DNA from: Diaporthe sp. PMI_573
Lineage: Eukaryota > Ascomycota > Sordariomycetes > Diaporthales > Diaporthaceae
Assembly (NCBI GenBank): GCA_021399435.1
Contig: JAJTUP010000088.1
Coordinates: 180,036-244,035 of the forward strand
Direction: 5' to 3'
DNA: 64,000 nt
This document shows, piece by piece, positions 53,535 through 64,000 of this stretch; the first letter of the stretch is position 1; every line of letters begins with the position of its first letter. A program made the translations under genes and the position numbers. Below the pieces are notes generated by a model that had not been told where the DNA came from, did not search any database, and saw nothing but the letters and a program-made list of their open reading frames with translations.

Positions 53535-55444
53535 TCATCTCCGCTCGTGATGCAATTTAGGGTAAGGCTCACTCCTAGGTATTACACGAAGCAGTGAGCG
53601 CTCCTCAGAGAACCAAAATTGGAGTGTATGTGCATCAGAGAGGTCCAGATACTGCCATTCGTCCTGGGAATGCTGCACGACGAGGTGCCTCGGGCTCGGG
53701 CTCCGCACCAGGTCAACATGAATTCCGCAAGGATGTCGCCCCTTCCGAATTGTACGAAAACAGACAACGGATGGTTGGAAACACTTTCTTTCACGGTCAA
53801 CATCTACACGACACTGCCCAATTGCCCGTAAAGCCCCACCCTCATACTCAAACAAGATACCACGACAATTGTCTGTTTCTCGACACTCAAAAATATAAGC
53901 ACAAGAGATATTGTCAAGGGGAGCCGAGGAGAAGTAAGTGGTATTTCCCAAGCCGTATTGATCGTTTTCCGGGATCTGAGCGTATTGTGTCTCTTCAGAT
54001 TTGCTACGACTGTAGGCGCCAAGGGATACGGGGAAAAGCTGCCGGTCCGAGGGTACGCTATAGGCTAGGGTTATTGGGCCGTCGCTGTAGAGCCAGCGAT
54101 CAAGTCGGCCACCCGGCGACTGTGGTCCTATTGTGAAGTCGCCGCTGAGCTGAGTACGGACCTAGTGATGTGAGTCGAGGCCAACTGTGTTCCAGAATTC
54201 TTGGCTTACCATGATGCTGAGTCCGTCATCGGACTCTTTTGTCCCAAATCCGATTATCTTATCCTCCCGAGAAATCGGAAAATAGACCCAAACAGCATGC
54301 TTCCGGAGTCTCCGAGGGAATCGCCGGTACAAAGCCAAGGCGCAGGGTTCGGTCAAGGTGTGAGCAAAGACACCGTGGATGTAGCCCAACGAGTAAAGGA
54401 ACGTGATTCCACGTGCCGATTCAAAGGAAACAGTCCGGAAATACTGCCAGCATCTTTGTAATTCAGGTTGGAAACAACTTTTAGTAAGCCTTGGCGGGCT
54501 AGGGGTGTCCCAGACCGGTAAATATTCAATGTTCAATGGAAGACGCAGCCGAAGCAGACCGTCCTTTCGAAGTCAGCATTCACCGGCCTTGCCGCTATGT
54601 TGGAGAACATACCCGAATACACGCTTGGACGCCGGCAAGGTTGGAAAAGTCCTCAACAATATACGCATACTGCTTGGAACCCTCTGAATTGACCTTTGGT
54701 AGATGAGGCAGGCGTTTGATAGCTTGAACGCCCTGCGAGTCGACTGTTATCTGTATGAGTGGGCTTCCGTCGCTGAGACCAGCCACCTCCTGGTCTCCAC
54801 GCTGCCAACCCTCGATGCTCTGCAGCGCCAGCGTCTGTGGCAATTGCCATGATATAGGTCGAGGTTTGAGAGCGAGAATAGATGCAAAGCGCCAGAGGTA
54901 TGCGTGTGGGCTGTACTGCTTTATGATATCGAGGAGGTCTTCAGGTATCGATTACAACCCAGCTAAGTCCGAGTTATCAGAAATTTCAGCTAACCAGCTC
55001 CAGCGAAACTGACTACAAGATGCGAGACCCAGGTCAGAAGCCCGGAACCAAGGACGCCGATAACAGGCACGTGTCCACACGTAATCTAGAAGCTGGGGTA
55101 ACGATATCTGAGTGTCGTGCGTTTTCCTTATTGCAATCAAGGTTTTAAAACACTGAGAATGGACAGGGACAGATTCCGGTGCCACCGCACAAGGTTCGCA
55201 TGCCGCGTTTCGACAAAGCACGAAGCCGTTGACTTTATTTGTAGGGAGGTCAGGTGGTGGGAAAGGGAACGGGCGGGTCATGGCACGGGACGACCCTCTG
55301 TCCACAACTGGCGGGGACGAAATTAGCGGATGCGAGGAATGCCGGGCGTTATCACTAACTTGAAATAGTGTATTCCCGTAATGAAATGACGTCTTCGCAG
55401 GCACCACAAAGCGGTACTAAGGCTAGATAGGAGCTTAAAGCCAT
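53535..55444 (-). pseudogene. Three-exon fungal gene with two in-frame nonsense codons
   Basis: ATG at 55444 (MALSSYLALVPLCGACEDV). Exons 55444-55360, 55307-54613, 54563-53535; introns of 52 and 49 bp, GT-AG; 1809 nt, 602 sense-length codons. All three exons stay in one frame except for TAA at 54954-54952 (after NSDLAGL, before SIPEDLLDII) and TAG at 54164-54162 (after GLDSHH, before VRTQLSG). Both would be Gln codons (CAA, CAG) before a C-to-T change. The N-terminus has Cys pairs (CGAC; CRNAACEPC). Other landmarks: PVHSQCF, LPEDLLDIIKQYSPHAYLWR-like, WDTPSPP. I do not recognise a function; it reads like a widespread fungal orphan family. Disabled only by the two stops. Confidence 0.75.
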
Positions 55445-55633
55445 GCTCGTAGTAGGGGTTACGAAGAAGGTCAAGCAATGTAAATTGATCGCTGTCTTGA
55501 GGGCCCCGACTCGTCTTATCTGCGGGCAATGGACCGGTTTTAAAGAAAACGGACACCTAAAATAATTGATGCCGCACCCAATTGTCTGACTAAGCATTTT
55601 GCCCCATGTGCCCGAAATATCCTCCACCCACAC

Positions 55634-55753
55634 TGTCAAATGAGAGAAGAATTGAGTTAATTCAAGTGAGAGTAGGCCCTTCAGAGGGTGCTGGGGCCTA
55701 CGGTCTATATGTAGATGGAGCGGTAGTGGGTGTGATGGTGTTTTGTTTCAACA
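55634..55753 (-). repeat. 3' LTR of Ty1/copia element
   Basis: 120 bp, in element sense TGTTGAAAC...TTTGACA, directly after a purine-rich tract (GTGGGAGTGATGTTGAGTGGGAG, 55754-55775) and 37 bp after the pol stop. The matching 5' LTR is not in the expected place (near 59000), so the ends were assigned from TG/CA, PPT and position only. Confidence 0.6.
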
Positions 55754-55790
55754 CTCCCACTCAACATCACTCCCACTGAAATTATACATC

Positions 55791-58700
55791 TCATTCCTCA
55801 GTTGCCTCATCAGCGGTCCCGATCAATCCCAGTGCTGCTCTGAACCTTGTGAACATATCTCGACTCAGGGCCTTTGTCAGCCCGCCAGCCACCATTTCCT
55901 TCGTTGGAACGTATTCCACCCGTACCATTCCAGCTTCGACTTGCTCTCGAATAAAGAAGTGCTGAAGCTCGATGTGCTTTGACCTATCGTGATGTGTTGG
56001 GTTCTTCGCTAGCGAGATAGCGCTTTGGTTGTCTGAAAAGATGACGGTAGCTGCTGCCCATTTCTCCCCTTCGAGATGTGAGCACAAGTCAGAAAGTAGC
56101 CGCCGTAGCCAGATGGCCTCCCTTGTTGCAAAGGATTGACCCTTAAGCTCTGCCTCGCACGTCGATAGTGAGACAGTCGCCTGTCGCTTCGAGGACCAGC
56201 TGATTGCTCCACTTCCAACGCTAAAGACATACCCAGAGGTTGACCTCCGAGTGTCAATATCGTCTGCCCAGCTGGCATCAGTGTACCCGGATAGGGGTGC
56301 AAGTGGTCCCCGGAATTGGAGCTTCAGCTTCCTTGTCCCCCGTAGATATCGGAATAGGCGCTTGACTGCCGTCCAGTGTGCTTGCGTTGGATTTGAGGCG
56401 TATCGACTGACAGTTGACACAGCGAAGGCAATGTCCGGCCTTGTACCAAGCATAAGGTACATCAGCGACCCTACAGCGCTCTGATAGTTTCTTCGAAGGC
56501 CTGGGTCGCATTCGTAGTCCAGTGGGGCCTTTTCAAGCTTGGTTGTTGTCGCCATAGGCGTGGCGTTGGCTGCGCCGCTGTCGAAGTTGAATTGTTGGAG
56601 GATCTTGTCGATATAGGCCTCCTGGTCAAGGGTGATCTTTCGATTTGGTCGGTCACGCTGAATACGGATTCCCAGGTAAAAACTGCATGGTCCAAGGTCT
56701 GACATGTGGAAAATATAGGTGCCATCCTTATAGTAGATGCCAGAGTCTGTGGCTAGTGGGAGGAAGCCCATCGTTGAGAGGTGATCAGTAAAGGTCTTAT
56801 ACCAGACCCGTGGTGCTTGCTTCAGTCCGTACAGCGCCTTCTTAAGCTTGCACACTCGTGAAGTTCCGTCTGAGAATTCTGGTGGTTGCTCGACGTATAT
56901 CTCTTCGTCCACTGTGCCATAGAGAAACGCTGTCTTCACATCCATTTGCTCGATTTCAAGGTCATGAGCAGCTGCAATTGCAAATATGGCCTTGTAGCTC
57001 ATTGGCTTAACCACTGATGCAAACGTCTCTAGGTAGTCCACTCCCTCTATTTGCTCGAAACCACGAACGACCCCTCTAGCCTTGTAGCGGGTTATCTCTC
57101 CCTGTGGTCCCCTTTTCAGCTTGTAGACCCATTTGCCAGACAGGACATCTGCTGACGCTGGGGCGTCAACTAGGACCCAGGTCTCATTCTCGTTAAGAGA
57201 ATCAGCTTCGTCCTTCATTGCTGCCCGCCACTTGTCCCAGTTGAAGCTTACTCTTGCTTCTCTCAGGCTTCCTGGCTCTCGCTCTTCGGTGCTTAGTCTA
57301 GCCACCAAGGCAATCGCCGCTTCAGCAAGGAGAAGGTATTGCTCCCCTGGGTACAGGTGGCTTGGCTGCCTGTTACGCAATGGGTACCGCAGTTCTGGGT
57401 GACCAGGGATTTCCCGTGGCTGTGGCGTTATGGTCACATGACTCTCATTCGGAGGAGCTTCGGGGAATGTTCCGTCAGAGATCTTGGCACGCTTGGGTTG
57501 CGGATGCTGAGATGAAACGGTAGTTGTCTGAGGTTGTCTGAAGTGCCTGTGGTCCGGCTCTGGTTTCTCGGCACAGAGAGGACAGGCACAAGGCGTCTTC
57601 AGAGACGTTTGTGTCCCAATTGATCGTGTGTCCCCCTTGGGTGCCCATTTAGTGAGTTTTTCTGGTGGGAAGTGAACATTTGTTGACCGAATAACTTTCC
57701 CACTAGGGTCTAGAAGCAGGTATGTGTGTAATCCCTCAAAGCCAAGTAGCTTACACTTTAGTGCACGCTCGTCTAGCTTCTTTCTCTTAGTGGAGGGAAG
57801 TAGGTACCATGCTTCTGTTCCGAGCACACGAATATTAGAGACATTAGGCCGTTGCCCGTAGACAACTTCAAATGGTGTCTTATCAAGTGCAGTGTGTGGG
57901 CTTCTGTTTCTCAGATAGTTGATTGCTTCCAGAACTACTGGCCAGTACTTCTTCGGGATTTCTCCACCGATCAGAGCTGGTAAAAGCTTGTCACGGATAA
58001 CAATATTCAGGCTTTCGGCCATTCCATTTGATTGGTGTTGTTCAGTGGTTGAGTTGGTGAGTTGGGTGCCATGTCCTGCTGCCCACTGGGCAAAGTCTGA
58101 GTCTTGAAACTCGCCCCCTCGATCTGTGTGAATACGGCGGCATCTTCTGCGGAGGGGATCCTGATTTTCCAACATAAGAGCAAACTTCCGTACAAATAAC
58201 CAAGCATCCTTTTTCGTCTTTACTGCGACAGACCCGCTGAGACGAGAGAAGCCATCTAAGAGTGTGATCCAATAGCGTTCTCCCCTAAATCCAGTAATGT
58301 GAAAGGGCCCGCACATGTCTGCGTGGATAACGTCGCCAACGTATTCACCCTTCGGAAGCGTTCCCTTGTGTGGGAGCTCCCGCATTCGGCCCTGAAGGCA
58401 GGCTTCACACAAGCAGAAGTTCTGTGCCTCGTCCATTCCGTCCACCATTTCAGGCATCCTCTCTAGGCTCTTCTGGCCTAGGTGCGCCATACGCTCATGC
58501 CATTGTTTCCATTTTGGGTCAACAGAGTAAGCAATTAGTGCAGGAAGGGGAGTTGAAACAGTCTGTAAAACAAAGAGGTTCCCAAAACGTTTAGCAATAA
58601 AAGTGTGGTTTTGCTTCTTGATATACCACCCGTCCAGTGATACTGTAAGCTCGGCTCCAGTGCGCAGTAGGTGGGTGACAGAGAGGAGATTCACGCCGAG

Positions 58701-58990
58701 ATCCGGGACATAATAGACATCTCGGAGGCACATTTCCACCACTGTTCCTGCGCGTGTTTGGCACTTAAGTCGAACTGTACCACATCCTCGGATGGACAGT
58801 TCAAACTCTCCTATGCCTGTCACAGTGCCTTCCAGTGGCCGGAAGTCCTCAAAGTCCTCTCTGCAGTGCCCCATTGTATTTCCAGCCCCTGAATCCACAC
58901 ACCACTGGGTGCGTAGTGAGCACTCCTTGCCTATTGAGGCCATAAATGCCACTGATTGGCCATGAAAACTGAACTCCGTCTGGGCAAGAT
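55791..58990 (-). pseudogene. Ty1/copia Pol polyprotein, 5'-truncated and lacking YVDD
   Basis: One long frame (about 1065 codons), opening after a TAA at about 58999. Protease WCVDSGAGNTM; GAG-pre-integrase zinc site (WHERMAHLG...CEACLQGR); integrase D,D,E (HADMCGPF, IHTDRGGEF, NGMAESLN); RT start (WRAAMKDEADSL, KARGVVRGFEQ, MDVKTAFLYG, CKLKKALYGLKQAPRVW). Then GTYI jumps directly to FHMSDLGP at about 56711: the 30-odd residues that normally hold the catalytic YVDD are deleted in frame. RNase H (GYTDASWADD, STCEAELKG, FSDNQSA) is present. Gag and the 5' LTR are absent. Order IN-RT marks copia. It cannot reverse-transcribe itself. Confidence 0.92.
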
Positions 58991-59087
58991 GTATACAGAG
59001 TTAGACATCTATCGAATGCCAGTCGAATCGATAGATTCATTCGACGCGAAGTCTTACGATTGTCGAATCGAATGGACCCCGATTATA

Positions 59088-59175
59088 TTCGATTCGCTTC
59101 GAAACTTTCACTGACCCATTCGATTCGCTTCGAATCCTCCACTGGTCCGTTCGATTCGTTTCGAATCGAACAACC
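59088..59175. repeat. 31-bp degenerate tandem repeat (TTCGATTCGCTTCGAA core)
   Basis: Three units start at 59088, 59119 and 59150, each with the palindromic core TTCGATTCG(C/T)TTCGAA. Related TCGAATCGA strings occur back to about 59020, next to the truncated copia end. Confidence 0.8.
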
Positions 59176-59330
59176 CGTTGCCATTCGGGCACTCATCTAC
59201 GGCGTCGACAACAACATACACTTTCGTATACATGGCTGCCACCAACTGGAGAGTTCTCTCGATTTCCGCTAGCGAAGGCCGGGCCTGCTTATCCTTGTGC
59301 TTGTCATACATAGCTTGGACATGGTCCGGG
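59166..59330 (-). pseudogene. NACHT NTPase fragment
   Basis: The minus-strand frame encodes LPDHVQAMYDKHKDKQARPS, LAEIERTLQLVAAMYTKVYV and VVDAVDECP: the Walker B region (hhhhDA.DEC) of fungal NACHT-NLR proteins with its usual lead-in. No P-loop or downstream repeats remain. The frame then runs into the 31-bp repeat. Confidence 0.6.
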
Positions 59331-59727
59331 AGGGAGGATGCCCTTTGGCTTGATTTGTATTTCAATTATTCCTCTCATCATGACTTTGACCGACTGCTCT
59401 TCGTCCTCTTCTCTTACTTGCCGTAGGCTTTCCTTGATTCCCTTTGTCCTCGTCTACAAAACTTACTATGGCCTCATGATCAGGACTACCATGCAGAGTC
59501 TCCTGTTTAATAAACAGGGATAAACCGCACGTCCAGTTTAGGCCTCTCCCGGAGCACGTAAATCCATCAAATCTCGCTGGTTCCAAGAACCTCTGATGCG
59601 AATCGTAAATAAACTAAGAGAACAAGGATTTAAGCCCAATGCCTTCACCTGCACGGCACCTTTCTCTGATCGCCCGTCACACTGATCAAGCGCAGAAATT
59701 CTAAGAAATGGCATATAGCTTAGCCGA

Positions 59728-60027
59728 TCAGTAGCTCGGGTCTTTATCATACAAGACGCACCTCCGGTTCAGCCACTCATCTTTCGAAAGGATAGCCCTG
59801 TCGACCATGTTGGCCGGGCCAGGGCGAAGAACATAAAAAGTCGAAGTACCGTGCTCGGCATTTCCTTTCCCCATCCAGTTGATGGAAATCTGTTCGCTGC
59901 ACCCAAATGCTCCTACGACAAGATTTAGGACGTGTGGTTTTTTCAATCTAATCTTCTGGTCCTCCAGCTGGTGATCAATGAGCATCCCAGAGGTAATAGT
60001 GTTCACGGTTGCACCCATTTCCACCAT
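59728..60027 (-). pseudogene. Retropepsin-like relic
   Basis: 100 codons with VEMGATVNTITSGM resembling a retropepsin VDTGAtvN..s start (the catalytic Asp would be Met here), followed by a beta-rich segment (VLNLVVGAFGCSEQISINWMG). No ATG-driven gene. Probably the protease part of a decayed retroelement or a domesticated relative. Confidence 0.35.
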
Positions 60028-60609
60028 GACTTTCAGCGAAAATTCCTTTCCGTTGTAACGGTGCAGGACTCTAAGCCATCCCTCTATGTTCTCTTCGGTT
60101 TTCTTCGCCCTATTTTCTTCGACCTCCTATACGAAGCTAATTGTTGGAAGGATCATGCCGGGTCTGCATCAATTGATGCGCAATTGAAATTACAAAGTCG
60201 TACCTTGTCAATGTCGTCAGCGACCGTCGAAGCCACAACATCACGTACGGGAGGTTCAGCAGGGCTCGACGCATCGGGGGTCGGGACAGTGGCAGGTACA
60301 CTCGGCTGAGCAAGCTGGACCGCTTGCTGCTCCTTCACCTTCGCTTCTACACGCCGGCAGCTCGGCAACGTGGGGCCGCTAGCGAATGGATACCCCGGGC
60401 CCCGGCCCATTGCCATGCCAATTTGATGGACCCCTGCATCAACAAAAACAATACCCGGTCCATCTTGTGTGCCACATCTGACGGGCCGCAGTTTGTTTGC
60501 AACTGCAAAAAGTTTTGGGTTGCAGGCAGGGCTTGTGACTGAGGGGAACGTGGGTGTCGAGGCAATTGGCGGGAGTCGGACTGATGCATAGCGAGCAGAT
60601 AGGAGCCTT

Positions 60610-60723
60610 CACGCACTCTGCTGCAACCCTGTTGTCGATACTATCAATTTTCTGAGAGAGCTGGTCGACGTGCCCAGAGAGCTGGTTCATGGATTGAATA
60701 AGTGCCGCGTTTTGCGCTTCCAT
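60610..60723 (-). pseudogene. Coiled-coil gag-like fragment
   Basis: ATG at 60723, then ALIQSMNQLSGHVDQLSQKI, a heptad-type helix like those at the start of fungal retroelement Gag proteins. About 600 bp upstream (in sense) of the retropepsin-like relic on the same strand, so both may derive from one decayed element. Weak. Confidence 0.25.
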
Positions 60724-61490
60724 TCTTTGCAGAATTTGGGTAGTATGGTCGACGAGTACTTAGAGCAGCTGCCCTTCTCGAACGGCGGGCACATTGGCAA
60801 AGCGTTTCAACTGCTGTCCCACGGAAAGGCGGGGCAATGAGTCACATCCCGCATTAGCTCATACGCTTGATGTTTATGATTGGGCGTCCTCGCGTTTCTG
60901 TGGAAATAAAACGGCAGCGCGAAAACCATCAACCATTCCCATTGGACTATACTCTATTGTCTAGACGTGTCGACATACCGGCCACGTTTCGCTAAGCTTT
61001 TCCCACTCGATCGACGCCAACCTCAGAAAAGACCAGATTGCACCCCGTACACCACCATCGTCTCAAGGCGCTACCTCCTTAGTGTCAACTCCTACTAATG
61101 CCTGCTCCGCCGTTGCTCGCAACCAATCAACCGCTGCCCCCATCTCGCCCCCCACCGACCCGAGGCTGAGAAAGCAAAAGCGCGTCAATCGCGTAATCCG
61201 GCCGGAGCCAGGTTCTCTGTATGACATCCTTCACGAGAATCAGGGACAAGCACTGTTCACCCTCCCAATCCATTGGCAAGACCAGCATGCCCGCCTCCTG
61301 GGAGTACAATGGAACCACCTCGACACCGTACGCAGACCGGTCCCTAATTTGAATTCCCTGTCGTCGAAGTATCCCTCGCGCCCGACTGAGGTCGCTAGAG
61401 ACCTCACTAATGACCAGGGTTCAAATCCACGACACTCCACGACACATTTGTGAATATGGCGTGGATATGGATGCTGACTAATGACTTCGA
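60724..61490. other. No recognisable gene
   Basis: A 123-codon plus-strand frame (61082-61453) has no motif and overlaps frames on the other strand. Just after it, 61495-61560 carries repeated TGGAAATGGATCCAT units, probably the subterminal repeats of the hAT-3 element. Confidence 0.4.
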
Positions 61491-61613
61491 TGTGGAATGG
61501 GTGGAAATGGATCCATTATGGAAATGGATCCATATTGTGGAATTTGTGGAATGGAAACCTACTTCGTCCAACAATGGTAATTAGTGGGTCGCATCCATGC
61601 CTTGGTCATTTTG

Positions 61614-64000
61614 TCACTCGTCCATTAGAATCCTATCTAGCGACCCGATCAAACCAGCACGCAACCAACTCCGTAGTGTCTGACAAAGCCCAATTGTACT
61701 GGCATCTAGCCTATTGCGGCTCTTGGTAACCATGCGGCCAGTGGTCGAGAATAGCCTCTCACACTCGGCTGACATAGGTGGCACAGTAAGCAGATCCAAG
61801 GCCATCCTAGACAGCCGGGGGTATTTGAGCCGCCTTATGTGCCAGTATTCGTAGGGATCTGTGACAGAAGCGTCAGCATCCTCGATATCGCGCTGCCACT
61901 GCTCGTATTCATCAAGATCCAGACCGCCAACTGAGGACCTAGGGGATTGAGCTGGGGATTGAATGTGCGACTCGGTAACAGAAATCCCTCCAGCCATCAG
62001 TCCTCGCTTTTTCGTGCGCCACGCTGTGAACTTGTTTCTTGAGGTCTTCAGACGCTTATTGGCAGGCAATTCAATCTCTGGATCATCAACCTCAAGGTCC
62101 CTATACTCTCTCCCCCCAAAGATCCTGGACCATCTCCTGCGCCTTGGTAATCCACAGCTGTCTTTCCTCGTCGTCTCCCCACAAATCGTGAAACAGTGCC
62201 CACCGGTAAGCAGGATGGAGAACTGCGGCGCCATAGATCAGGGGGCTATCGTTCAAATGCTCGTAGTATTCGTTCAATTTGAGCCAACCCAGGTTGATGT
62301 TGACTGCGAGGTGGTGGCCGTCTGGAATATTGGCGACTGCTCTTTTCGCGGATTCAAGGGTTTCGAGAAGAAATTCGTACGCGTGAATAAGATCCCAGAT
62401 TGTACCTGTACAAGTCAGCTGCTAGAATAAGAATAGGGCCGCTTTTGCGAAGTCTAAGGCTTACCAGACAGTGGGGGCTCGACCTCGTTTTCCTCGACGT
62501 TTCTGCGGTGTTTTCCCTGTCCATCACCCTCAAGGCCTTTCACAACCAGCTTGAAGTCAAGCAAAATGTCGTAAAGAGTCCCGAGCACATGCCAATCATC
62601 AGTTGTCATGCGGTTCTCTTCCTTCAGGAAGAAGGGCTGCTTGGAGCCCTTTTTGATGTTGCCAGCTCTCGTCAAGTTGGCCTTCTCCCACTCGTTTGAC
62701 GCTCTCTGGACAAAAGAATTATAAAATGGCCTTAAAACCAGAGCACGCTCATCATCGAGAATGAGAAAGGCCACCGGGTAGCATTGTCGACCACAACTCC
62801 AACTGGACGGTGTTTCTTGAGCTTGAGCGTCGTCAGAGAGTTGGCTCTCGACAGCCTGTACCTTCTTGAGCATATCGGTCCACGTGTCCGATCTGCTCAC
62901 CTCCTAGGACTTCGTGAGTATAACAAATAAAATCGGGGACTGAGCCACCTACAACAGCAAAGTTATGCCATTTTCCAACGGAGCCTCGCCTCCTCCAGAC
63001 TTCATGCTCCTTCGCTGCCGTGTGAAGTCCTTCGAAGAGCTCTTTCTCAAAAAGCATCCGGGTTCTTGCCATACAGCATCTGTTTCACTACTATGTTGAC
63101 AACGTGGCCAACGCAGCGAAACCCATCGCTTTTTCCAGTCGAAGCCGAATTCTAATGCAAGCTCCTCCATCGAGGTTTTATTATTACCGGCATTATCCAG
63201 TGTGAAATACCCGATTTTATCGCTGATCTCGTACTCTCGAATGATCTCGATGATCTGCCCGGCGATATTCTCGCCTGTGTGCCGCTCTGTAAGTTCAGGC
63301 AGGCCGAGGACACACTTCTGTGGCCGGTCGTTGGAATCCCGAAACACACATGTGATGCCGTATAAGGCGTGTCGGTTACCAGACTTCCAGCCATCGTACT
63401 GGATATGGATCTGTCCTGGACTCTTCCGCAAAGCATCCTTCACTCTTTCCATGTTGTTGGTAAATTCTCGTTCTGCGATGGCACGCACGGTCACGTCAGT
63501 AATGTTAGCTTTTGTGATCTCGACAGATGGATTGAGGTAGTTGAAGATGTCTCGAAGATCTTGATCGTTGACGATCGAGAAGGATTGGTTAGAATTGACA
63601 ATCCAGTTGACAAGTTTCTGCTGGAATACAGTTTTGTCGAAACGTTTGATCAGCGTATTGATCAAATCTTGTTCCTTCGGCTCCGTGGGGTTCAACTGTA
63701 GGATTGTTGCAATGGACTGATGTGCTTTCTCAGATGCCTTTGCAGGCTTTTGCCTCTTGCCCGTCGGATCCATGATGCCATTGTGGTCCGTGTACAGGTG
63801 ACCCTCAGCGTTCTGCAACCCTTTGATGGCATAACTCTTTGGCCTCGGCCGCTTTTGCTTGATGCAAAGACAACACACCCATCGGCGTTCCCCCTTCTGG
63901 GCATGCTGGATATCGTAGCCGAATTGATATACCCATTGACGCACTTGGCCGTCTCTCTCCGTCAAGGTCCAGCCTCAGCCTTTGTAGAGCTGAAAGAGCC
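61614..64000 (-). pseudogene. hAT transposase 3, frameshifted, running off the window
   Basis: From the right edge: WTLTERDGQVRQWVYQFGYDI, BED-like finger (CCLCIKQK...HLYTDH), IHIQYDGWKS and FTLDNAGNNKTSM (catalytic Asps), CVGHVVNIVV, VVDNATRW, intron 62464-62406, TIWDLIHAYEFLLETLE, and the C-terminal YPRLSRMALDLLTVPPMSAECERLFS ending at 61614. Frame breaks occur near 63120 (GGG), 63055 (TTTTT), about 62755 and about 62112 (GGGGGG); at least three are in homopolymers, and a TGA lies upstream of the first codons (about 63977). Related to hAT-2 but a different family. Confidence 0.85.

Noticed and set aside
1..64000. Starship-type cargo element with a DUF3435 tyrosine recombinase captain
   Set aside because: No tyrosine recombinase signature was seen in any long frame; the region's mobility is explained by LTR, Helitron, pogo and hAT elements.
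1..64000. Biosynthetic gene cluster suggested by Zn2Cys6 factors, MFS transporter and AflR-like head
   Set aside because: No polyketide synthase, NRPS, terpene cyclase, P450 or other backbone enzyme is present; the transporter and one factor are fragments.

Overview
The window looks like a transposon-rich accessory region of a filamentous ascomycete (Pezizomycotina). The reasons are 49-80 bp GT-AG introns, fungus-specific gene families (rhodopsin-domain membrane protein, Zn2Cys6 factors, FunK1-type kinase, fungal C2H2 and NLR pieces), and typical fungal transposons (chromovirus Ty3/gypsy, Ty1/copia, Fot1/pogo, Helitron, three hAT families). No bacterial-type operons, rRNA, CRISPR or convincing tRNA were seen. 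Assignments come from reading motifs; no database search was possible.

Layout. 1-1590 is a 726-bp inverted repeat around a 138-bp spacer, carrying two copies of an unrecognised ORF. 3565-15560 is a rearranged Helitron: a 5'-truncated Rep/helicase gene (10171-14194, minus) faces an inverted copy of its own 3' end (14195-15560). Its left arm was later hit by a solo LTR (3580-3792) and by a complete chromovirus (3839-9726) with identical 204-bp LTRs and a CTGAT target duplication. 15908-16930 is a truncated Fot1/pogo transposase.

17371-18812 is a six-exon rhodopsin-domain gene, apparently with a 5-nt microexon. 19121-19381 is a MITE with perfect 37-bp TIRs and an 8-bp TSD. 21265-24555 is a 1001-aa Zn2Cys6 regulator with five introns. 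24944-25744 is an unrecognised gene. 26526-29176 is an apparently intact hAT element next to a 5'-incomplete C2H2 gene. 31530-33676 holds a hAT scrap, a bZIP relic and a three-exon gene resembling PD-(D/E)XK nucleases. 35196-38221 is a second hAT element (TSD ATACTCTG) with a frameshift. Then come a 5'-truncated MFS transporter, a pogo tail, a J-domain gene, a chromovirus fragment and another hAT tail.

The right third is a gene graveyard: a Zn2Cys6/FunK1 chimera (50321-51647), NLR/NACHT scraps, a three-exon gene with two nonsense codons (53535-55444), a copia element that has lost its YVDD catalytic box (55634-about 58990), a retropepsin-like relic, and a third hAT copy running off the window. 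Several stops are of the CAA/CAG to TAA/TAG type, as C-to-T mutation at CpA (RIP-like) would give. The best candidate live host genes are the rhodopsin-domain gene, the 1001-aa regulator, the 266-aa gene, the nuclease-like gene and the J-domain gene. The last two minus-strand genes of that list named by position, 24944-25744 and 42162-42746, share a roughly 90-bp conserved block upstream.
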